A stretch of 64,000 bases of DNA from Roseateles oligotrophus (GTDB lineage: Bacteria > Pseudomonadota > Gammaproteobacteria > Burkholderiales > Burkholderiaceae_C), in contig NZ_JAJIRN010000009.1 of assembly GCF_025717515.1 (NCBI RefSeq), positions 248,001-312,000 on the forward strand, in the 5' to 3' direction. Each line of letters starts with the position of its first letter. The stretch's first letter is position 1. The notes under the pieces were generated by a model that saw nothing but the letters and a program-made list of their open reading frames with translations, was not told the origin of the DNA and did no database searches. The translations under genes were made by a program, and so were the position numbers. Below, in pieces: positions 45,640-53,409 of this stretch.

Positions 45640-47187
45640 TTAGGACATGCCGTGCACATGGATGTGCTCGATCAAGTCGCGGTGGCGCGGCAAGCCACCG
45701 AGCAGGCGTTTGGTGGCGGTCGTGACTTGCTGGAAGCTGGCCTGCGCCTGCGCGAGCCTTGCCGTGCGCGGCGCCGGCAAGTTCGGTTTGAAGCCCATGC
45801 CGTAGAGCACATATTGGTAGCTCGCAGCGGGGAAGACTTCGTCGACGCGGAACAGATCGTTTTTGAACGGCGCCCGGTGGCGCCAGAGCTGCAGCAATTC
45901 GGCCAGGCGTTCGGGCATCGATTCGGCTTGGGCGTGCTCGCGCCAGTAGGCTGAATCATTGCGCTGGTTGAGCGCGTAATGGAGCTTGAGAAAATCGATG
46001 ATGCGGGCCCAGCGGTAGTCGAAGGCTTCATTGAAGCGCTTGGCCACCAGGTCCATATCGGCGCGATTGGCGGGCATTTCATCGCGGATCATCGCGGCGG
46101 ACAACTCGACCAGCGCGAGCGCCGAGGCCTCGAGTGGTTCGATGAAACCCGAGGACAGACCGATCGCCACGCAGTTGCGCTGCCAGAAGCGCTCGCGGTA
46201 GCCCGGCGAGAAGGGGATGTGGCGGGCCGAGGGCAAGTCGGCGGCGGCCGGGCCACCGCTGCGCTCGATATGCTTGCGCAGCGCCTGTTCGGCCGCCTCG
46301 CGGCTGGTGTGGGCGCTGGAGTAGACCAGGCCGAGGCCGCGCCGGCTGGGCAGGCCGATGTCCCAAGTCCAGCCTTCGGCATGGGCCGTGGCGATCGTTG
46401 CCGAGGCCAGCGGCACTGGTTTGTCTGCATAGGGCACTTGCAAGGCCAGCGCGCTATCGTTGAACATCACATGCTGCTGCGAGCGCAGGGCGACGCCGTA
46501 ATGCTGGCCGATCAGCAAGGCCTTCAGGCCCGAGCAGTCGATGAAGAGATCGCCCGCTATGTCGCCATGACTGCGGGTTCGCAAGGCTTTGATGTCGCCA
46601 TTCTCGTGCGCGAGCACCTGGGTGACTTCGTCCGACACATGCCTAACGCCCAGTTTCTCCGTCGCATGCTGGCGCAGCAAGACGCCCAGCTTGACGGCAT
46701 CAAAGTGGTAGCCGTAATTGATGGCGCCGCCAAACTCCGGCGTCGTCACTTGCTTCGGCGCCAGGCTCGCATTGCACACATGCGGCTGCGGGCTGACGCA
46801 TTCGGCAAAGCCTGGCTCGCTGCCGGCGTGCAACCAAGCGCCGACCAGGTCGATCTCGCCATGGCCTTGCGGCAGCGAAAAGGGGTGGTAGTAACGGTCG
46901 TTCTCATGTTCATTGACCCAGCCGTCAAAGCGCGAACCTTGCTTGAAGGCGGCGTCGCATTGACGCAGCAGGTCGACTTCGCGCAGGCCGATGCGCTGCA
47001 GGGTCTCACGCATCGACGGCCAGGTGCCTTCGCCGACCCCGATGGCGGGTGCGTCCGGCGACTCGATCAGGCTGATCTGCAGCGCGTCGGCTTGCGTCCC
47101 GCCATGCTCGGCGGCCAACAAGGCCGCAGTCAGCCAGCCGGCCGAGCCGCCACCCAAGACCACGATGCGGCGCACCGCTTGCGTCAT
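45640..47187 (-). CDS. Flavin-dependent (tryptophan-type) halogenase with altered active site
   Basis: A 515-aa member of the tryptophan halogenase family: FAD motif GGGSAGWL, GVGEGTWPS, catalytic lysine K82 (FKQGSRF), YHFDAVKL, FIDCSG and WTWDIGLP. The helix bearing the catalytic Glu reads EPLEASAL: E353 is kept, but the usual Ser after it is A354, and GVGEATIP is changed to GVGEGTWP. This may alter halide or intermediate binding, or turn it into a non-halogenating flavoenzyme. It is the second gene of the operon, 115 bp after the receptor and behind a terminator-like hairpin, and 28 bp before sapC. Very different from the other two halogenases of the window. Confidence 0.83.
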   Translation of the reverse strand: MTQAVRRIVVLGGGSAGWLTAALLAAEHGGTQADALQISLIESPDAPAIGVGEGTWPSMRETLQRIGLREVDLLRQCDAAFKQGSRFDGWVNEHENDRYYHPFSLPQGHGEIDLVGAWLHAGSEPGFAECVSPQPHVCNASLAPKQVTTPEFGGAINYGYHFDAVKLGVLLRQHATEKLGVRHVSDEVTQVLAHENGDIKALRTRSHGDIAGDLFIDCSGLKALLIGQHYGVALRSQQHVMFNDSALALQVPYADKPVPLASATIATAHAEGWTWDIGLPSRRGLGLVYSSAHTSREAAEQALRKHIERSGGPAAADLPSARHIPFSPGYRERFWQRNCVAIGLSSGFIEPLEASALALVELSAAMIRDEMPANRADMDLVAKRFNEAFDYRWARIIDFLKLHYALNQRNDSAYWREHAQAESMPERLAELLQLWRHRAPFKNDLFRVDEVFPAASYQYVLYGMGFKPNLPAPRTARLAQAQASFQQVTTATKRLLGGLPRHRDLIEHIHVHGMS

Positions 47188-47210
47188 ATCAATGCCCGCC
47201 CTTTATTTGA

Positions 47211-47235
47211 AAAATCGACCCGCTGGGTCGATTTT
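47211..47235 (-). terminator. Intra-operon terminator-like hairpin between receptor and halogenase
   Basis: AAAATCGACCC and GGGTCGATTTT form an 11-bp stem with a 3-nt loop, followed on the minus strand by more T. It lies in the 115-bp gap after the receptor gene and probably lowers transcription of the downstream enzyme genes relative to the receptor. Confidence 0.75.
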
Positions 47236-47250
47236 GAATCCATCAATGTT

Positions 47251-47291
47251 GGCCGAAGCGACCTTGCCTTTGGAGCATGGCCGCTTCGGCC
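47251..47291 (-). other. Second intercistronic hairpin
   Basis: GGCCGAAGCG and CGCTTCGGCC form a 10-bp stem with a 21-nt loop, just past the receptor stop and before the terminator-like hairpin. It could protect the receptor mRNA from 3' exonucleases. Confidence 0.5.
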
Positions 47292-47302
47292 CGGCTACTC
47301 GT

Positions 47303-50300
47303 TTAGAACGAGTAGCGCGCTCCGACCAAATAGCGTCGCCCGGTCTGCGTCACCGATACTAACTGCTCTTTCGTGCGGCCATGTTGGCGAATCACCCCGT
47401 CGTTCAGGTTCAGGAAGTCAGCCTGGAAGGTGAGGTTCTTCGTCATCTTGTAGGCAATCGTCATGTCCATCTGACCGTAGGGCTCGGTATAGATCGGGTT
47501 ATTGCCCGCGCCATCGGTGGTCGCTGCCAAGAACTCGCCACGCCAGTTGTAGGCACCGCGAATCGAGAAGCCGCTGCCCTCATAGAAGCCCACCAGGTTG
47601 TAGGAATTGCTGACACCGACCAGGGCCGATTGCGCCGCGGTGCTGTGGTTGTCGTAGGACAAGCCGGACGACACCTTGGTGTAATTGCCCGCGACGCCGA
47701 AGCCGCTATTGCCGAATAGGTGCTGCGCGTTCAGCTCGATGCCGCTCAAGTTGTCGCCCTTGGCGTTCGACGGCGTGGTCACCGCAAATTGCAGCAATGG
47801 ATCGGTCGCCTGTCCGACGATGGTGCCCTGGATTTCGCCGGCTGCATTGACGCCGGTCTTGGTCACGCCCGGCTGGCCGTTGAAGTTGTTGAAGATGTAG
47901 TTGCGCTGGCATTTCGGATCGGTCGCCGAGCATCCGCTGGCTATTGCCGCAAGGTAGTACTTGCCCCCAATCGGCGTATGCACTTGACCGACCGGCTGCT
48001 TCACCGTGGTGCTGGCGATGAAGTTGGTGATGTTCTTGCGGAACAGACCGGCGGCTACATAGCTGGACTTGTTGTAGTAATACTCAAGCGAGGTGTCCCA
48101 GTTCTTCGACAGCAGTGGCAGCAAGGCCGCGTTGCCGGTCGAACCGGTGCCGCCGCCAGCGTTGGCCGTGTCGCCCACCGTCACGCCGCCCGCCAGCGAA
48201 GCCCAGCCGGGGCGACCGATGGTTTCGCCGTAGCTGGCGCGCAGTTTCAGATTGGCCGACAAGTCAGCATCCCAGTCGATGCTCGGCAACCAGTAGTTGT
48301 ACTTGCCGCTTGATGTGCCGAAAGTCGTGCCACCGGACTGCACCGCGATCTCATTCAAAGACCCCCAGCTTGCACCGGTCAGGGCCAGCACTTGGGAGCT
48401 TGATTCGACCTTGGTTTGTTCGCGCCGCAGGCCGACCGACACATTCATAGGAATGGCGGTGTCGAAGCTGTGGTCGTACTGCAAATAGCCGCTGGTCGAC
48501 TTTTCGGTCGTGCGCAGGTCGACGCCCTTGGTGAAATCGGTATATGCCGAGAAGTAGGCTTCAGCTTCCGCGCGCGTCAATGGCGCCGGGTGGCTGGATG
48601 TGCCCGACTTCATCGCGATCTCGATCGCGCGGGTGCGCATCGCGTTGAAATCAAAGGAATAGAAGTTCTGCATCAGGCGCGGATCATCGCTGCCCTTGAC
48701 CTGTCCGAAATAGCCGGGCAGGTTTTCGGTGTTGAACAAATTGGCGGCGTAATCACCCTGTTTGCCCACGCCACCCCAGTCGCCGTTTTGGTGGTTGACC
48801 GAAGCCGAGCGGTTGTTCACCTTGGTGCCGGACAAACCGAAATTCAGCTTGTCGTCGGCGCTGAGTTTGTAGGCAGCACGGAACTGCGCCTGATCGATCT
48901 TCTGATCGCTCAGCGCGTTGTCGAAACGGGTGCCGCCGACCTGGATTTTGTTCGTGTCGAACACCGTGTTCGGCAGGCTCAGGATGGGCAGGTCCTGGTT
49001 GTAATAGCCGTAGGCATCGCCTTGGCTGAACATGCCGGCACCGATCACCGAATAGGTTCCGTAAGGGCTGTTGGGTGCCGTCTTGGCGGTGGAACTGTGA
49101 GCATCGAGCTCGACCTTGAGCTGCTCGCTGAGCTTCCATTCCGCGTTGAAGCCGGTGGAACGGTTCTTTGCCTTCTCGCCATATTGACCGCCGTCGAGGG
49201 CGAGGTCATGGTCTTTGGCGGGGAACTGTGCCGAGTAGGAAATCGGGCCGGCAACGGGGCCGTCGGTCCAGGCCGACGGGCCGCCCTGGAAGTTGAACCA
49301 GGTGCCGACCTGCACGTTCTTCTTGTTGACCGTGTTGTCGGCCATCGTGTAGTCGAGCGTGAACTTCAGGTCCTTGCTCGGCGCGTATTGCAGCACCAGT
49401 TGGCCGTTGGTGCGCTCGCGCTCCAAAGCGGTCAGCGCATAGCGCAGGTCGACCGGCGTCGAGTACAGGGTGTTGGCGCCTGGGCGATTGGTGATCTGGG
49501 CGTAACCGGGCTCGCCCTTTTTCGGAATCGCGCCCCAGCCGCTTTCGTCCCCGAGGAAGGGGTGCCAGCCATTTTGCGTATAGGCCTTGTTGGAGCCTGA
49601 GTCGCGCCGCGAGAAGCTGCCGCTGATCGAGATGCCGAGGGTGCCGTTGGCAAATGTCTCGCTGTAAATGCCGGACAAATCAGGCGTTAGGCTGCTGCCC
49701 TGATACATATCGGGCAGGCGACCATCGGATGCATCGTGGTTGGCCTTGACGGAGAAGCTGGCAATTCGACCCTTGCTGTCGAGCGGGCGCGCGGTCTTGA
49801 TATTGATGGTGGCGCCAATGCCGCCGGCCGGGCTTGCCGCGCGGCTGGTCTTGAACACCTCGATCGCGGAAACCGAGTCGGACGAGAGATTGGCGAAGTC
49901 GAAGGCGCGCGAGGAGTTGGCCGAGCTGCCGCCCTCCGCACTATTGAGCAAGGCGCCGGGCATCTGGCGGCCGTTCAACAGCACCATATTGAAGTCGGCA
50001 CCGATACCGCGGACGGTCACGCGGGAGCCTTCGCCGCTTTGACCGCGCTCGATGGAGACACCGGAAATGCGCTGCATCGATTCCGCAAGATTGGTGTCCG
50101 GGAACTTGCCGATGTCTTCCGCCACGATGCCGTCCACCACGCCGTGGTTTTCACGCTTGAGCGAAACGGCGGACTCGAGCGACCTGCGGATGCCGCTGAC
50201 GACCACCGTATCCAGTTGCTGGGTATCGGCTGCGGGCGCTGGCGTGGCCGCTTGCTGGGCATGTGTGGCGGGCGCCAACATGGTCAGCAAGGCCGCGCAG

Positions 50301-50380
50301 GCGCTCGCAATGGGTTTCAAGTTCAGGGAACGCCGCTGTGCGGTGTCGCTCTGAAGATGTTGTGTCTGAGCTCTTTTCAT
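47303..50380 (-). CDS. TonB-dependent receptor of the beta-glucan locus
   Basis: A 1025-aa outer-membrane receptor. Signal peptide to about residue 42 (ending ATHAQQ), then TonB-box-like LDTVVVSGIR, plug domain with GKFPDTNLAESMQRISGV, VTVRGIG and VLLNGRQMPG, and a barrel ending in VGARYSF. This is the IRRSLESA type found in sugar-utilisation loci of Caulobacter, Xanthomonas and relatives. It is the first gene of the leftward operon, with a leader of about 200 nt and GGAGACAT before the ATG. With GH1, GH5 and glucokinase genes opposite, it probably imports cello-oligosaccharides or another beta-glucan fragment. Confidence 0.88.
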   Translation of the reverse strand: MKRAQTQHLQSDTAQRRSLNLKPIASACAALLTMLAPATHAQQAATPAPAADTQQLDTVVVSGIRRSLESAVSLKRENHGVVDGIVAEDIGKFPDTNLAESMQRISGVSIERGQSGEGSRVTVRGIGADFNMVLLNGRQMPGALLNSAEGGSSANSSRAFDFANLSSDSVSAIEVFKTSRAASPAGGIGATINIKTARPLDSKGRIASFSVKANHDASDGRLPDMYQGSSLTPDLSGIYSETFANGTLGISISGSFSRRDSGSNKAYTQNGWHPFLGDESGWGAIPKKGEPGYAQITNRPGANTLYSTPVDLRYALTALERERTNGQLVLQYAPSKDLKFTLDYTMADNTVNKKNVQVGTWFNFQGGPSAWTDGPVAGPISYSAQFPAKDHDLALDGGQYGEKAKNRSTGFNAEWKLSEQLKVELDAHSSTAKTAPNSPYGTYSVIGAGMFSQGDAYGYYNQDLPILSLPNTVFDTNKIQVGGTRFDNALSDQKIDQAQFRAAYKLSADDKLNFGLSGTKVNNRSASVNHQNGDWGGVGKQGDYAANLFNTENLPGYFGQVKGSDDPRLMQNFYSFDFNAMRTRAIEIAMKSGTSSHPAPLTRAEAEAYFSAYTDFTKGVDLRTTEKSTSGYLQYDHSFDTAIPMNVSVGLRREQTKVESSSQVLALTGASWGSLNEIAVQSGGTTFGTSSGKYNYWLPSIDWDADLSANLKLRASYGETIGRPGWASLAGGVTVGDTANAGGGTGSTGNAALLPLLSKNWDTSLEYYYNKSSYVAAGLFRKNITNFIASTTVKQPVGQVHTPIGGKYYLAAIASGCSATDPKCQRNYIFNNFNGQPGVTKTGVNAAGEIQGTIVGQATDPLLQFAVTTPSNAKGDNLSGIELNAQHLFGNSGFGVAGNYTKVSSGLSYDNHSTAAQSALVGVSNSYNLVGFYEGSGFSIRGAYNWRGEFLAATTDGAGNNPIYTEPYGQMDMTIAYKMTKNLTFQADFLNLNDGVIRQHGRTKEQLVSVTQTGRRYLVGARYSF

Positions 50381-50454
50381 ATGTCTCCTATGGATTCTGC
50401 GCTTGGTACCGTGAACCTGGTTTGCACCCGTCCCCGGCGTGATTGCGAGGCGCC

Positions 50455-50485
50455 AACTGCCCCCATCCTAAAGGCGGGGGCAGTT
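50455..50485 (-). other. Strong hairpin in the receptor mRNA leader
   Basis: AACTGCCCCC and GGGGGCAGTT form a perfect 10-bp stem with an 11-nt loop, about 75 nt before the receptor ATG and inside its 5' leader. No T-run follows on the minus strand, so it is more likely a stabilising or regulatory leader structure than a terminator. Confidence 0.5.
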
Positions 50486-50587
50486 TCGTTTTGCACGCAG
50501 CCCTTGCCGTGCGGACCGCTTCGAATAGTTCCTCTGCCCGTGATCTCACTAGCGCCGTGGCGATAGTCACTTTCATAAGGCGATGCG

Positions 50588-50617
50588 ATGATAAGGATCA
50601 AAAGACAACGTTGTCAA
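50588..50617 (-). promoter_or_regulatory. Promoter of the receptor/halogenase operon
   Basis: On the minus strand TTGACA (perfect -35) is followed after 18 bp by TATCAT (-10). The -35 box overlaps the palindromic operator GACAACGTTGTC, so a bound repressor would block RNA polymerase directly. Confidence 0.75.
50604..50615. promoter_or_regulatory. LacI-type operator O1 (receptor side)
   Basis: GACAACGTTGTC is a perfect 12-bp palindrome. The same sequence occurs in mirror position on the GH1 side. The central CG step is typical of LacI-family operators. Confidence 0.8.
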
Positions 50618-50626
50618 CGCGATAAT

Positions 50627-50638
50627 GACAGCGTTGTC
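50627..50638. promoter_or_regulatory. LacI-type operator O2 (receptor side)
   Basis: GACAGCGTTGTC differs from O1 by one base and lies with its centre 23 bp from O1, just over two helical turns. Two repressor dimers could bind side by side. Confidence 0.75.
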
Positions 50639-50817
50639 GTTTTCCCTTAGTCGTAAAAAACAACAGCCCTAAATGCCGGGATTGAGTGCCTGGATTGACA
50701 TGAATCACCGGGTCGAGGTGGCTTGCGGCGATGGGCCAAACGAGCCCTGCCGGCAGGGCAAAGAAACAAGAATTGCAGCGGCCTAGGTCATTTGGTTTTG
50801 GACCACTTAGGGAAAAC

Positions 50818-50829
50818 GACAGCGTTGTC
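50818..50829. promoter_or_regulatory. LacI-type operator O3 (GH1 side)
   Basis: GACAGCGTTGTC, the same sequence as O2, upstream of the GH1 promoter. Its centre is 23 bp from O4, mirroring the spacing on the receptor side. Confidence 0.75.
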
Positions 50830-50838
50830 ATATTTTCG

Positions 50839-50868
50839 TTGACAACGTTGTCTTTTGATTCTTATCAT
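50839..50868 (+). promoter_or_regulatory. Promoter of the GH1/glucokinase operon
   Basis: TTGACA, an 18-bp spacer and TATCAT, almost base for base the same as the receptor promoter on the other strand. The -35 box overlaps operator O4. Confidence 0.75.
50841..50852. promoter_or_regulatory. LacI-type operator O4 (GH1 side)
   Basis: GACAACGTTGTC, a perfect palindrome identical to O1. It overlaps the -35 box of the GH1 promoter. Confidence 0.8.
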
Positions 50869-51023
50869 GGCGCCGCTGCACAGACCAGAGTCTCGCCGCA
50901 GCGCAGACGAACTCGGCGGCGGAGCGGTTTTAAGCCGCTCGCACCGAGCCGTCGTCTGCCCAGCCGGCCAAAGCCTGTTTCCGGGCCTAAGGCGCGATTG
51001 CCCCTAACTTGAATCCTGAACCC

Positions 51024-52382
51024 ATGACCGCCAACTGCATTTTCAAGGCCGAAGACACCGATTTGGCGAGCCGCTTCCCCGCTCACTTTCAATGGGGTTC
51101 GGCCACCAGTGCGGCCCAAATTGAAGGGGCTTCGGCGCTCGACGGCAAGGGCGCCTCGATCTGGGATAGTTTTTGCGGCCAGCCCGGGCGCATCAACGAT
51201 GGCTCCCACATTGATGTCGCTTGCGACCATTACCACTTGTTCCACGAAGACATCGCGCGCATGAAGTGGCTGGGCCTTGAGTCCTACCGTTTTTCGATCT
51301 CCTGGCCGCGCGTGCAAGCGCTGGGCGAGGGCGCCTGGAACGAAGCAGGCTTTGCTTTCTATGGTCAATTGATCGACGCCTTGATCGAAGCCGGCATCAA
51401 GCCCCATGTCACGCTCTATCACTGGGATTTGCCGCAGGCGCTGCATGACAGCATCGGCGGCTGGATGTCGCGCGATATCGTTCCGCGCTTTGCCGCCTAT
51501 GCCGCCGAAGTGGCGCGTCGTTTCGGCTCGAAGGTCGCCAGCATTGCGACCTTGAATGAGCCCTGGTGCGTGGCGACCCTGGGTTATGAAACCGGCCAAT
51601 TCGCGCCGGGCATGCGCAGCCGTAAAGCCGCGATGCAGGTCTCGCATCATTTGATGATGGCGCATGGCGCGGCCATGCTGGCCATGCGCCCGCTCACGCA
51701 GACCCAGCTCGGCGTGGTCTTGAACCACACGCCGGCCTTTCCGGCCGAGCCGACCGAGGCCGATCGCCAAGCCGCCCGGATCGATGATGGATTGAATGTG
51801 CGCTGGTATATGGACCCGATTTTTCGGGGTAGCTATCCGGCCGACGTGATCGAGCATCTCGGTGATGACGCGCCGCAAATCGAGGCGCAAGACCTGACCC
51901 TGATTCAGCAGCCGCTGGATTTTCTGGGCGTGAATTTCTATACCCGCAGCTTCATCAGCACGCAAACGCCGGCCGTGCCGGCGCCGGGCAAATTGGGCTT
52001 CACCGATATGGGCTGGGAAATCTACCCCAAGGCCTTGACTCAGCATCTGGTGCGCATCACCCGTGAGTACTCGCCGCCGCCCATCTTCATTACCGAAAAC
52101 GGTATGGCCAATGCCGATCAGGTGGTGGATGGCCAGGTTGCCGATGTCGAGCGCATCGCCTATCTGAGGGCGCATCTGGGCGCCTTGGCGCAGGCGATGG
52201 AGTTGGGTGTGGATGTACGGGGCTATTTCTACTGGAGCTTGCTCGACAACTTCGAGTGGAACTCCGGCTATCTCAAGCGCTTTGGTCTATTTCACGTCGA
52301 CTACAGCAATCAGCAGCGCTTGGCCAAGGCCAGTGCGCATTGGTATCGGGCGCTGATTGAAGTGTTCGGGCAAGCACGATGA
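51024..52382 (+). CDS. GH1 beta-glucosidase
   Basis: A 452-aa glycosidase that should cut cellobiose and short beta-glucosides to glucose. The acid/base is E179 (TLNEPW), the nucleophile is E358 (ITENG), and the N-terminal FQWGSATSAAQIEGA and C-terminal YFYWSLLDNFEW stretches are classic GH1. No signal peptide, so it acts in the cytoplasm after import by the MFS protein. The ATG (MTANCIFKAED) was preferred to a TTG five codons upstream. First gene of the rightward operon; its stop overlaps the glucokinase ATG. Confidence 0.95.
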   Translation: MTANCIFKAEDTDLASRFPAHFQWGSATSAAQIEGASALDGKGASIWDSFCGQPGRINDGSHIDVACDHYHLFHEDIARMKWLGLESYRFSISWPRVQALGEGAWNEAGFAFYGQLIDALIEAGIKPHVTLYHWDLPQALHDSIGGWMSRDIVPRFAAYAAEVARRFGSKVASIATLNEPWCVATLGYETGQFAPGMRSRKAAMQVSHHLMMAHGAAMLAMRPLTQTQLGVVLNHTPAFPAEPTEADRQAARIDDGLNVRWYMDPIFRGSYPADVIEHLGDDAPQIEAQDLTLIQQPLDFLGVNFYTRSFISTQTPAVPAPGKLGFTDMGWEIYPKALTQHLVRITREYSPPPIFITENGMANADQVVDGQVADVERIAYLRAHLGALAQAMELGVDVRGYFYWSLLDNFEWNSGYLKRFGLFHVDYSNQQRLAKASAHWYRALIEVFGQAR

Positions 52383-53371
52383 ATTTGCCGTCTACAGCGG
52401 CGGGCTATCCGCGCCTGCTCGCCGACGTCGGCGGTACCAATGTCCGCTTTGCCAGCCAATTCATCGCTAACGGCCCATTGCAGCAGACCGGCGTTTATGC
52501 CTGCGCGGATTTCGAGTCGCTCTGCGACGCGATCTGCCACCATCTATGGCGCGAGGGCTTGGGCCGGCCGCGCTCCGGCGCCATCGGCATTGCAACGCCC
52601 ATCACCGGTGACCATGTGCGCATGACCAATCACCGTTGGACGTTTTCGATCAAGGCGATGCAAGAGGCCTTGGGTCTACAACGGCTGCTGGTGCTGAACG
52701 ACTTTTCGGCGCTGGCCTTGGCCTTGCCGACCCTGCATGCCGACGCACGCTGCCAGGTCGGCGGTGGCGTGGCCGTGGCCGGTGCGCCGATCGCGCTGAT
52801 CGGCCCCGGCACCGGCCTGGGCGTATCGGGCCTGCTGCCCTCGATTGATGGCGGCGGCCTGGTGCCGCTCGGCGGCGAAGGCGGGCATGTGACGCTGAGT
52901 TCCTGCGACCCCGAGGAGCAGGCGGTACTGAACATCCTGCATCGGCGCTTTGGCCATGTTTCGGCCGAGCGGGCCTTGTCCGGCCCTGGGCTTGAGAATC
53001 TCTACCTGGCCTTGGCGCAAGTGCAGGGTCACAAGGTTGAGGCCTTGCAGGCGCAGCAGGTGACGGCGGCGGCGTTGGCCCGTAGTGACAGGATTGCAGA
53101 TGGTGCGCTGGACTTGTTTTGCAGCTTGCTGGGTGGCGCGGCAGGCAACTTGGCCTTGACGCTGGGCGCGCGCGGCGGTGTGTATATTGGCGGCGGCATC
53201 GTGCCTCGCTTGGGGCTCCGTTTCGCCGAATCGAAGTTCCGCCAGAGTTTTGAGGCCAAGGGGCGCTTTCGCGCTTATTTGAGCGAGATCCCGAGCTATG
53301 TCGTACAAGCCAGCGAGCAGGCCGCCTTGCAGGGCGCCTGCCGGGCCCTTGACGTCGGCATGCCGCATTGA
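52379..53371 (+). CDS. glk: Glucokinase (Glk family)
   Basis: A 330-aa hexokinase-fold enzyme that phosphorylates glucose with ATP. Motifs: DVGGTNVRFA near residue 16, LVLNDFSALALALP, GPGTGLGVSGL, and PLGGEGGHVTL with the substrate-binding Glu and His. It belongs to the bacterial Glk group, not ROK. Placement after the GH1 gene, with a 4-bp ATGA overlap, shows it handles the glucose released by the beta-glucosidase. Confidence 0.93.
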   Translation: MNLPSTAAGYPRLLADVGGTNVRFASQFIANGPLQQTGVYACADFESLCDAICHHLWREGLGRPRSGAIGIATPITGDHVRMTNHRWTFSIKAMQEALGLQRLLVLNDFSALALALPTLHADARCQVGGGVAVAGAPIALIGPGTGLGVSGLLPSIDGGGLVPLGGEGGHVTLSSCDPEEQAVLNILHRRFGHVSAERALSGPGLENLYLALAQVQGHKVEALQAQQVTAAALARSDRIADGALDLFCSLLGGAAGNLALTLGARGGVYIGGGIVPRLGLRFAESKFRQSFEAKGRFRAYLSEIPSYVVQASEQAALQGACRALDVGMPH

Positions 53372-53409
53372 ACACCGGGCAAAGCCCTAACCCTTGGTCG
53401 ATACACAAG

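Larger units (their letters stand above)
50381..51023. promoter_or_regulatory. Divergent control region of the beta-glucan locus
   Basis: A 643-bp region without genes. It contains the receptor leader with a hairpin, two mirror-image promoter/operator modules about 214 bp apart, and a downstream leader of about 145 nt before the GH1 gene. The individual sites are annotated separately. Confidence 0.75.
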
